DNA from: M30B19 sp041741535
GTDB lineage: Bacteria > Planctomycetota > Planctomycetia > Pirellulales > Pirellulaceae
Assembly: GCA_041741535.1 (NCBI GenBank)
Contig: JBGSJV010000010.1
Span: 1-64,000 of the forward strand
Direction: 5' to 3'
DNA length: 64,000 nucleotides
Shown one piece after another: positions 35,346 through 43,043 of this stretch. How positions within the stretch are numbered: the first letter of the stretch is position 1; each line of letters opens with the position of its first letter. The translations under genes were made by a program, and so were the position numbers. Under the pieces are notes generated by a model. The model saw only the letters and a program-made list of their open reading frames with translations, did not search any database and was not told the DNA's origin.

Positions 35346-36452
35346 ATGAAGGAACGTAGAGTTCGGATGGGTTTCACGCTGGTTGAATTACTAGTTGTGA
35401 TTGCCATCATTGCTGTTTTGATGGGCCTACTGTTGCCAGCGGTGCAAATGGCGCGGGAAGCCGCTCGCCGAGCGTCCTGTGGTAACAAGCTGAAACAATT
35501 GGGTTTGGGAGTTCATAACTTTGCCTCCGCAAAAAGGGATCGGCTGCCGATGTTGGGCGAAGCCGAAGAAGGGGGGCATTGGACAGCCTTTCTCTTGCCG
35601 TATATGGAGCAAGACAACGTCTACCAAGCCCTGACGTTTGGGTCCACCGATTGGGCGCGAAACGCGGCTTGGAGTAATCCTTCGATCACCTCCAGTGATC
35701 CGATCGAACGACAAATCGCGGCCTGCCACTTGTCGGTCGACACATTCCGCTGCCCTTCGTCGATTCATGTTGGTCCGATTTTCGATGCTTCGACCTACAT
35801 CCCACCGTGGTTTGTCGCTGCCCGGCAGCCAGCCAACTATTTGGGAGTTGTCACGGGTACACAGCCGCACGATTGGAAGCCAGCATCCGGGTGGGGTGCG
35901 CCGACACGCCCTACGTGGGGAAGCGGGAACGTCACCAAGGGTCACTGGGAACTCGACGGAGCCTTTGGGACTCGCCCACGCGGCGTTTCGGGAGTTGAGA
36001 ATCGCGTGCCAGTCGGTGGTGTCACGGGCTACCGTTATTCCGACGTTGTGGATGGTCTGTCGAACACGCTGATCATCGGCGAAGCAGAGTCGGATCCAGA
36101 ATTGGCCTCGCAATCTTCAACCCGCGAATTACCAAACTCCGGTCGCAAAGATCATTGGGCCATCGGTGGCGATGACTTTGATAACTGGGAAGGCACCGAT
36201 TGGTCCGAAATGGGCGGGTCAACCGCCGTGGCAATCAACTATCGAAAGCCAACTTCAACGCTGAGCCCGTTGGCTCGCGACGGAAACCTAGAATGGGGCG
36301 CGTACGAAGTGAGCTTCGGTAGCAATCATACCGGTGGTGCGCAGTTCTGCTTGGGTGATGGTTCGGTCAAGTATTTGTCCGAAGAAATCGACCCAGCAGT
36401 TTTAAGTGCCTACGGAACCCGCGCCGGCTCGGAAGCCGTTTCACTGGAGTAA
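35346..36452 (+). CDS. DUF1559 pseudopilin-like exported protein
   Basis: 368 residues with a type IV prepilin-like N-terminus: basic leader, then GFTLVELLVVIAIIAVLMGLLLPAVQMAREAARR (Gly before Phe cleavage, Glu5 and helix). The family-typical C-SCGNKLKQLGLGVHNF and PYMEQDNVYQAL follow, then GGAQFCLGDGSVKYLSEEID near the end. GTG at 35331 is a possible alternative start, but the ATG at 35346 has AAGGA upstream. Planctomycete genomes carry dozens of these; the role is unknown. A terminator follows. Confidence 0.92.
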   Translation: MKERRVRMGFTLVELLVVIAIIAVLMGLLLPAVQMAREAARRASCGNKLKQLGLGVHNFASAKRDRLPMLGEAEEGGHWTAFLLPYMEQDNVYQALTFGSTDWARNAAWSNPSITSSDPIERQIAACHLSVDTFRCPSSIHVGPIFDASTYIPPWFVAARQPANYLGVVTGTQPHDWKPASGWGAPTRPTWGSGNVTKGHWELDGAFGTRPRGVSGVENRVPVGGVTGYRYSDVVDGLSNTLIIGEAESDPELASQSSTRELPNSGRKDHWAIGGDDFDNWEGTDWSEMGGSTAVAINYRKPTSTLSPLARDGNLEWGAYEVSFGSNHTGGAQFCLGDGSVKYLSEEIDPAVLSAYGTRAGSEAVSLE

Positions 36453-36488
36453 TCACTCGAACAGGTTCCTCCTATTACCCAAAAACGT

Positions 36489-36526
36489 AACGCTCGCTTT
36501 CACACAACTGAAAGCGAGCGTTTTTT
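36489..36526 (+). terminator. Rho-independent terminator after the DUF1559 gene
   Basis: Perfect 14-bp stem AACGCTCGCTTTCA (36489-36502) with TGAAAGCGAGCGTT (36509-36522) and T-run. Confidence 0.95.
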
Positions 36527-36557
36527 GTTTCCACCGAATCAAGCAACCAACCTAGAT

Positions 36558-37124
36558 TTAGATCGCGGTTTGCGCCGCGCGAACTTCTTGCAAAAGCTCA
36601 ACGAACGATTCGATGCTGGGCATCAGAGCTGTGGGATCCTTGGCCAAGTCATCCCAGCGCCGCAAACGGAGCGCCTGTTGATAGTACTCGTGTTGTTCGA
36701 ACAACACTTGCTCGCTGGTCGTCATGGGCCCTCCTTGGTCAAAATAGCTTTTCAACGAAGTAGGTGAGAGTTTGTCGCAGTAACTGGGGTCCACAGAACA
36801 AAGGTAACGCTTGGCGGCCACATGCAATTGGACGGGTTCGGCAACCTGCTTGCCAAAATGTTCATGCAGCCAAGCATACGCGAGGTTCTCGTGCTGATCG
36901 TCGTAATTTTGTGAGTCGTCGGTGGGCAACGGCGTATGCCCCAAGATATGTCCCACATCATGCAACAGTGCTGCGACAACCAACGCGGGTTCCGCTTGTT
37001 CCTGTTGGGCCAAGACGGCGGTTTGAATCGCGTGTTGCATTTGCGTCACAGCTTCGGACCCATAAAGTTCTGCGCCCCGCTGCCGAAACAACTCGACGAT
37101 TTGCTGAACAACATCGGTGCTCAT
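36558..37124 (-). CDS. PhnZ-like HD-domain oxygenase (phosphonate degradation family)
   Basis: 188 residues, very close in layout to PhnZ, the diiron enzyme that oxidatively cleaves 2-amino-1-hydroxyethylphosphonate to glycine and phosphate. Visible residues: Tyr and Glu in AELYGSEAV (about 19-24), His in MQHAIQ, the HD pair in LLHDVGH, His in DQHENLAYAWL, His in LHVAAKRYLC, and the last Asp in RRWDDLAK. VAAKRYLC and QGGPMT are characteristic for the phosphonate-associated HD group. No phnY, phosphonate transporter or 2-AEP genes are adjacent. The substrate could be a related compound such as a quaternary-amine phosphonate. Confidence 0.85.
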   Translation of the reverse strand: MSTDVVQQIVELFRQRGAELYGSEAVTQMQHAIQTAVLAQQEQAEPALVVAALLHDVGHILGHTPLPTDDSQNYDDQHENLAYAWLHEHFGKQVAEPVQLHVAAKRYLCSVDPSYCDKLSPTSLKSYFDQGGPMTTSEQVLFEQHEYYQQALRLRRWDDLAKDPTALMPSIESFVELLQEVRAAQTAI

Positions 37125-37898
37125 TTTTTGGCGGACTCCTTCTCACTTCAGATGAAACGAACGATCTACCCTGTTTGGGACTCGTATTGTCCCGGAATTC
37201 GCGAACCTCTGTCAAACGCCTTCCGGTATAATTATCTTCACACAAGCTTGAGCCCCAAAACGCGACGTTAACTGCGAAGCGATTGATGAGAAATGACCAT
37301 TGAAAAATGCCAATCCATCTCCAAAAGTTCCTGCGCGCGGCGAGCGGGAACCTCGACGGCGGGCACATTTTGAATTTCTCATTCTTCAATGATCCAAATT
37401 CCATATTCCTGCAGCGGGGGGATTCCATCGGGCGAATCGAACCGAGTATCCGATTACTCGCGCCGCCGTGTGGTCTCCGTTGTTCCCTTTTGTCGGCTGT
37501 CGTGGGGGAGACGGAGCGGGGTTGAAGGGGGATTGGATTTGGGCCTTCGTGGGGCCCCGAAACGCTTGGCGGCACGAGGTGGGTTGGATTCTCGCCCAAT
37601 CGCGTTTTTCTAACCGGGTAAACCCTCCGGCTCATCGTGGCTCATCGATTCCTTTGCATGGCGTTATTCGGGGAAAGTCGGGACGCAATCAAATGCAAAA
37701 CCGGCTTGAAAGAGGCCTACCCTCCCAGATCCATGCGGGCGATTGCGGATATGGTCCGCGTTTTCGACTAAAATCCGGTTACACTCTGTTCATTAGCGGC
37801 GTCGTGGCTAGAATTTGAGTCGGCGCTGCACCACGGAGCAACACGTTGACGGTCTGACTTGCCCTTTCCTAAATATGAGCCACCAAACGCGATTAGCC
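37125..37898. other. Intergenic region
   Basis: About 770 bp. It contains AT-rich inverted motifs at 37281-37400 (GATGAGAAATGACCATTGAA and GAATTTCTCATTCTTCAATG) that resemble the block at 15216-15384. The remaining sequence is GC-rich without a convincing ORF or tRNA. Confidence 0.4.
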
Positions 37899-38195
37899 AT
37901 GTCTGTAAACCAATATGATGACAATTTTGAAAATTTTGATATCGAAGACTTCGATGAGGACTTTGACGAAGACTTTGAGGCCGAAGTTGCCGGTGAGTAC
38001 GAACTGGAAAACAGCGAATATCAGGATTTCGACGACCCCAGCATGATCCCAACGGTCGATTTCTGCGGCGAATCGGACGATGAAGAGGAACCGGTCGCGA
38101 TCGCTGAGGATCAGGAACCGGCGGCTGACGACAGCCCCGAAGCCGAACCTGGCGAATCTTCGAAGTCGAAACCGGGCAAAAAAACCGGCAAGTAG
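37899..38195 (+). CDS. Small, strongly acidic protein upstream of ileS
   Basis: 98 residues from the ATG at 37899; an in-frame ATG at 37875 is possible. The first half is FENFDIEDFDEDFDEDFEAEV, i.e. Asp/Glu/Phe-rich with a repeated (D/E)DFDE pattern, and the C-terminus is basic (SKSKPGKKTGK). It lies 41 bp before ileS on the same strand. I do not recognise a family; acidic proteins are common in planctomycetes. Function unknown. Confidence 0.55.
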   Translation: MSVNQYDDNFENFDIEDFDEDFDEDFEAEVAGEYELENSEYQDFDDPSMIPTVDFCGESDDEEEPVAIAEDQEPAADDSPEAEPGESSKSKPGKKTGK

Positions 38196-38236
38196 GCAAG
38201 ATCCGCCCGTTCGTAGGATAAAGGAAGTCCCCGGCG

Positions 38237-41200
38237 ATGTTTCGCAAAATCTCGAATCAAGTTTCGTTTCCCGAACTCGAAAAACGGATTCTGGCGTTTT
38301 GGAAAGATCAGCGGATCTACGACCAATCGCTACGGCGTAGGGAAGGCGCACCCAGCTTTGTGTTCTTCGAGGGTCCGCCCACCGCTAATGGGATGCCCCA
38401 TCCCGGCCACTGTTTGACCCGGGCGATCAAAGACGTTTTCCCTCGTTACCGGACCATGCGCGGCGATTATTGCCAACGCAAAGCCGGTTGGGACACGCAC
38501 GGGTTACCGGTCGAAATGGAAGTCTGCAAGGAACTGGGAATCCACTCGAAAGAGGACATTGAAAACTACGGTGTCGAGCCATTTATCCAGAAATGCCAAC
38601 AAAGTGTTTGGCGGTACATGCGGAAGTGGGAAGAACTGACCGAACGCCTAGGCTTTTGGATTCATCTCGACCAGGCTTACGTGACCTACCATCAATCGTT
38701 CGTCGAGTCCGTGTGGTGGTCGCTCAAAACGCTCTTTGATCGTGGCGACTTGTATCAAGGGCACAAGATCGTGTGGTGGTGGGCCCAAGGCGGTACAGCC
38801 TTGTCCAGTGGCGAAGTCGGCGATGGCTATCGCGAGGTCGCCGACCCCAGCGTCTATGTTTGTTTTCCCTTGCTGGATCGACCGAACACTTCGTTGCTCG
38901 TTTGGACGACCACACCGTGGACCTTGCCCTCGAACCAATACGCCGCTGTCGGCTTGGACATTGCTTATGCAACGGTTGTCGACGCCGACAGCGGGCAACG
39001 TCTGATCATCGCTGCCGACTTGGTGGAAAGCCTGGCGAAGAAACGCAAGACCGAGTTGACCATCGAGTCCACTTGCACGGGTCGTGATCTGGTTGGTTTG
39101 CGTTATCGTCCGCCGTTCGATTATTTCTACTCCCAGTATGGCGATGCGACGGGCACGTTGAACTCCGGTGAACAAGTTGCGTTGTATTGGCGAGTGTTGG
39201 CGGGAGATTTTGTGACGACCTCCAGCGGTACAGGGCTAGTTCACCAAGCGCCCGCGTTTGGCGAAGTCGACCACGAAGTTCTGGTTGCCGAACAAGCTCG
39301 GTTTGTTGCGGGGCAGCAACCGCAACTGTTTTGTCCCGTCTCCTCCGACGGCAAGTTCACTGCGGAAGTGCCAGACTTTCAAGGCCAATGGGTCAAGGAT
39401 GCGGATAAATCCATTATTCGGCTGCTGAAGGAACGCGAAGTTCTCTGGTTCCAAGAGCAATATTTACACGACTATCCGTTCTGTTGGCGAGCCGATAAAG
39501 ATCCGCTGATTCAATACCCGCGTCGCAGTTGGTTCATTCGTACGACGAAGTATCGCGACCAGATGTTGGCCAACAACGAAAAGATCAACTGGTTGCCCGA
39601 TCATATCAAAAATGGTCGCTTCGGGAATTTCTTGGCGGACAACGTGGACTGGGCTCTGAGTCGCGAACGGTTTTGGGGGACGCCGCTGCCGATTTGGGTT
39701 TGTTCGGAAACGGGCCAAATGGAACCCATGGGCAACTATTCGGAACTGTTGACCAAGCCAGGCCTCACCGGCACGGAAGTTTGGGAAGCGGCGAAGGCCG
39801 CGAATCCGAACCTGCCCGAAGACCTGAAGGTCCACAAACCTTACATCGACGCCCTGACGTACGACTCGCCGTTTGCGGCGGGGGCGCGCATGCAGCGAGT
39901 CACGGAAGTGATCGACTGTTGGTACGACTCCGGCGCGATGCCATTTGCTCAATGGGGGTATCCACAGACGGGTGCCAACGAGTTTGTGAAGCAATTCCCG
40001 GCTCATTTTATTTCGGAAGCCTTGGACCAAACTCGCGGTTGGTTTTATTCTTTGACGGCCATCAGCACGATGCTGTTTGGACCGAAATTAGATTCGTCAA
40101 CAGATGCCGTGAGCGCGGTCAATGAATCGGTGCCCACAGCCTATCCACATCCGTTTCGCAATTGCATCGTGCTGGGCTTGATGCTGAGCGAATGGTGGGA
40201 AAGCAAAGATGGAAAGCAGTTGCGTCTCAACGAAGACGACGCCCGACGGGATTTAGGCGCCGGGTTCACACACCACGTCGGCAAGATGTCGAAACAGAAG
40301 CGAAACTATCGCGAGCCCTTCGAGATCTTCGACAACTACGGCGCGGACGTCTTGCGTTGGTACTTCTTTGCCACTCAAGCACCGTGGAACTCGATCAACT
40401 ACAGCGAACAGGCGATCAAGAACAGCATCCCGGAATTCATGCTGCGGCTGTGGAATACATACTCGTTCTTCTGCGAGTACGCGGTGATCGACGGCTTCAG
40501 TCCTGCCAACGGATTATTGGGCTTGGAACTTTCGGGTTCCAGTCAGTCGCTGGACTTGTTCAGCTTGGATCATCAGGGTTTAAGCCAACTGCCGGGTTAC
40601 ACACCCATTGCGGAACGCGGCGAACTGGATCGCTGGATCATAAGCGAACTCCATCAGATGTTGGAGGTCGTGGTGGCCGCGATGGATCGGTTTGAAAACT
40701 ACCCGGCCGCGCAAGCGATCAACCAATTCTTGGACTCGCTCAGCAATTGGTACGTTCGCCGGAGTCGCGATCGATTTTGGTCCAGCGAGCCTTTGGAAGG
40801 GGCGAAGCTAGAAGCTTATTGGACGTTGTTCGAATGTTTGGTGACGCTCAACAAGGCGATTGCACCCTTCGTGCCGTTTGTCGCGGACGAGTTGTGGAGC
40901 AACTTGGCGGGCGTGTTTGATGGTCAAGCCGCGATCAGCGTGCACTTGACGGATTTCCCAACGGCCGATTCCGCATTGGTCGATCGCGAAATGTCGCAGC
41001 GGATGGAAATCCTGCGCGAGATTGCCTCGTTGGGCTTGCGGGCTCGGACGGAAGCGAAACTACGAGTCCGTCAACCGTTGGCCAAAGTGGAGGTGGTGCT
41101 AAATAGCGACCAACACTTGGCATGGTTGGAAAGTCATCGCGAGATTTTGCAAGGTGAACTAAACGTCAAGTCCGTGCATTTTACCACGTCGGGCCGCGAG

Positions 41201-41737
41201 TACGTGAACTACGAAGTGATTCCCAACTTCCCGCGGTTGGGGCCACGTTATGGCAAGTCATTGCCGCAGATCAAGGCTCATTTGAATCAAGGGTCCGGTG
41301 CGGAGTTCTTGGAACAGCTACAAACTCAAGGCGCGATCCGATTTATGCTTGGCGAGCAATCGGTGGAGTTGACCGCCGATGATGTTCAAGTTCGTTTGAA
41401 CGCGAAACCCGGTTGGGCAGCAGCGCAAGGACGGACCTGTGTCGTGGTCCTAGCCACCGAGTTGGACGGGGCGTTGATTCAAGAAGGGCAAGCCAATGAC
41501 GTGGTTCGCTTGATTCAAAATCGCCGCAAAGAGATGGGGCTAGAATACACCGACCGGATCCGTATCGGCTTAGTGACGTCGGATTCGGCCCTGGGGCAAG
41601 CCATGGCCACTTGGCGCGACCACATCGCCAGCGAGACGCTTGCGGTGGAAGTACAGTGGAACTCCCTGGAAGGCGTCCCGCCACAAGCCTGCGTCATTGA
41701 ATCGGTGGAACTGACCGTTTTTGTCCAGAAGGCGTAG
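38237..41737 (+). CDS. ileS: Isoleucyl-tRNA synthetase, type 2-like (eukaryotic/archaeal-type)
   Basis: Charges tRNA-Ile in the cytosol. The class I signature is GPPTANGMPHPGH (HPGH at 55-58) and KMSKQ at about 683. The editing domain region (LLVWTTTPWTLPSNQYAAVG) and anticodon-binding domain (NWYVRRSRDRFW) are visible. At 1166 residues it lacks the C-terminal zinc-finger cysteines of type 1 bacterial IleRS and ends in VELTVFVQKA, so it looks like the IleRS2 type, which is usually resistant to mupirocin. An upstream SD-like AAGGAAG lies about 8 bases before the ATG. This is likely the only ileS, but I cannot tell from one window. Confidence 0.94.
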   Translation: MFRKISNQVSFPELEKRILAFWKDQRIYDQSLRRREGAPSFVFFEGPPTANGMPHPGHCLTRAIKDVFPRYRTMRGDYCQRKAGWDTHGLPVEMEVCKELGIHSKEDIENYGVEPFIQKCQQSVWRYMRKWEELTERLGFWIHLDQAYVTYHQSFVESVWWSLKTLFDRGDLYQGHKIVWWWAQGGTALSSGEVGDGYREVADPSVYVCFPLLDRPNTSLLVWTTTPWTLPSNQYAAVGLDIAYATVVDADSGQRLIIAADLVESLAKKRKTELTIESTCTGRDLVGLRYRPPFDYFYSQYGDATGTLNSGEQVALYWRVLAGDFVTTSSGTGLVHQAPAFGEVDHEVLVAEQARFVAGQQPQLFCPVSSDGKFTAEVPDFQGQWVKDADKSIIRLLKEREVLWFQEQYLHDYPFCWRADKDPLIQYPRRSWFIRTTKYRDQMLANNEKINWLPDHIKNGRFGNFLADNVDWALSRERFWGTPLPIWVCSETGQMEPMGNYSELLTKPGLTGTEVWEAAKAANPNLPEDLKVHKPYIDALTYDSPFAAGARMQRVTEVIDCWYDSGAMPFAQWGYPQTGANEFVKQFPAHFISEALDQTRGWFYSLTAISTMLFGPKLDSSTDAVSAVNESVPTAYPHPFRNCIVLGLMLSEWWESKDGKQLRLNEDDARRDLGAGFTHHVGKMSKQKRNYREPFEIFDNYGADVLRWYFFATQAPWNSINYSEQAIKNSIPEFMLRLWNTYSFFCEYAVIDGFSPANGLLGLELSGSSQSLDLFSLDHQGLSQLPGYTPIAERGELDRWIISELHQMLEVVVAAMDRFENYPAAQAINQFLDSLSNWYVRRSRDRFWSSEPLEGAKLEAYWTLFECLVTLNKAIAPFVPFVADELWSNLAGVFDGQAAISVHLTDFPTADSALVDREMSQRMEILREIASLGLRARTEAKLRVRQPLAKVEVVLNSDQHLAWLESHREILQGELNVKSVHFTTSGREYVNYEVIPNFPRLGPRYGKSLPQIKAHLNQGSGAEFLEQLQTQGAIRFMLGEQSVELTADDVQVRLNAKPGWAAAQGRTCVVVLATELDGALIQEGQANDVVRLIQNRRKEMGLEYTDRIRIGLVTSDSALGQAMATWRDHIASETLAVEVQWNSLEGVPPQACVIESVELTVFVQKA

Positions 41738-41859
41738 CCGCTCGGAAATTTGCATACGCCGACTCTCAAATCTGGCGGCTTGATCTAAATCGAGCCTTGG
41801 TTGTACTTCCACGAGGTGCATGGCTTACCCGACGCTGGAACAATCTAACGGTGCGATCG

Positions 41860-41885
41860 CCCCCGCCAAACGTACGTTTGGGGGG
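41860..41885. other. Strong stem-loop downstream of ileS
   Basis: CCCCC(G)CCAAACG pairs with CGTTTGGGGGG around TA. There is no T-run on either side, so it is not a standard terminator; it may be a processing or REP-like site. Confidence 0.5.
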
Positions 41886-42020
41886 TATCGACGGACGTAA
41901 AAAGCCGATTCTGGGGCTGGACGCTCCGAATATGGCTTGACCGGCGATTTAGATAAATTAACATCAAATCACGTAACGGGGCGTTCTTCAGTTGATTGAA
42001 TTGAACCTCGGAGTGGATTT

Positions 42021-42782
42021 ATGTATCGAATGGCAATTGCCACTTCTCTGATGTGGATACTGAGCGGGATTGGGTCGGTAACTTCGGCGGGAATTATTGC
42101 AACGGATCAGGCAAGCAATTACGCGAACTGGTCTAACGGAAGCAACCAAGGAACAGGCTTTGGCGCTTGGTCATTCAGTAACGGCGGCACAAGCGGTTTT
42201 TTTCTGCAGGACTCAACCACCCTATCTGGGGGAAACTCCGGCGGAAACATTAACTCATCAGGTAGCTCGTTTGGTATGTACGGAGGGGTCGGAGGTTTCG
42301 CAAATGCTGATCGTAGTTTTGGCGGTAATCTTAATGTTGGAGATGTCTTTTCGATTTATCTAGCCGTCAATTTCCGAAATGGAAACAAGGGATTTAACTT
42401 ATACGCAGGTGCTACCGAAATTTTCAATTTCAACGTCGGCTCTAATGATTACCGGGTGAACAACGCAGCGACCAATAATGGTTCGATTGGAAACAGCTAC
42501 AGCAACGACACTGTTTTCGAATTGGTGTTCAATCAGACTAGTATGTCTGGCGGTACTTGGACAGTTAATCGCAGCGGGGGAATTTTGGATTCGGATAACG
42601 GTACTTATTCGGGTATTGCGAGCCGCTTTCAGCTTTACGTAAATGGTACAGACGGTGGTAGCTCAAACGATTTTTTTTCAAATAGCATGTCGATCAATGC
42701 AGTCCCGGAACCTAGTTCCGGCTCGTTGGTTGTTTTGTTTGGCTTGATTGCCGGTGCACGTCGGAGGCGAACGGAGACCTAG
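42021..42782 (+). CDS. PEP-CTERM exported protein, second copy type
   Basis: 253 residues with signal peptide (ATSLMWILSGIGSVTSAG), a Gly/Asn/Ser-rich body (NGGTSGFFLQDSTTLSGGNSGG) and the sorting signal VPEPSSGSLVVLFGLIAGARRRRTET. GGAG lies about 9 bases upstream. The Asn- and Gly-rich, beta-type body resembles secreted anchor-type proteins. Needs an exosortase encoded elsewhere. It is followed by a terminator. Confidence 0.88.
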   Translation: MYRMAIATSLMWILSGIGSVTSAGIIATDQASNYANWSNGSNQGTGFGAWSFSNGGTSGFFLQDSTTLSGGNSGGNINSSGSSFGMYGGVGGFANADRSFGGNLNVGDVFSIYLAVNFRNGNKGFNLYAGATEIFNFNVGSNDYRVNNAATNNGSIGNSYSNDTVFELVFNQTSMSGGTWTVNRSGGILDSDNGTYSGIASRFQLYVNGTDGGSSNDFFSNSMSINAVPEPSSGSLVVLFGLIAGARRRRTET

Positions 42783-42811
42783 TTTGCAAGTCGTTTCTCA
42801 CCAGGGATGAA

Positions 42812-42843
42812 GCCGGCGAAGTTGTCTCGTCGGCATTTTTTTT
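42812..42843 (+). terminator. Rho-independent terminator after the second PEP-CTERM gene
   Basis: Stem GCCGGCGA (42812-42819) with TCGTCGGC (42827-42834, one G-U pair), followed by a run of eight Ts. Confidence 0.85.
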
Positions 42844-43043
42844 GGTTTGGAAAATTGACTCGTGATCGAGAATTAACTTTGGAGTGCCGTACCTGATGCG
42901 GTGATCATGCTTGCGTAACTCGTCCGCGCGGGGACACCGCCAAGGAATAGGCTTTTTGTCCCTTGACGCTTGATTTGTCGTTGCAATAATCGGTTGGATG
43001 ACGGGTATCTGTGCTACTTAGTTACAATTTTGCGGTGATTCAT

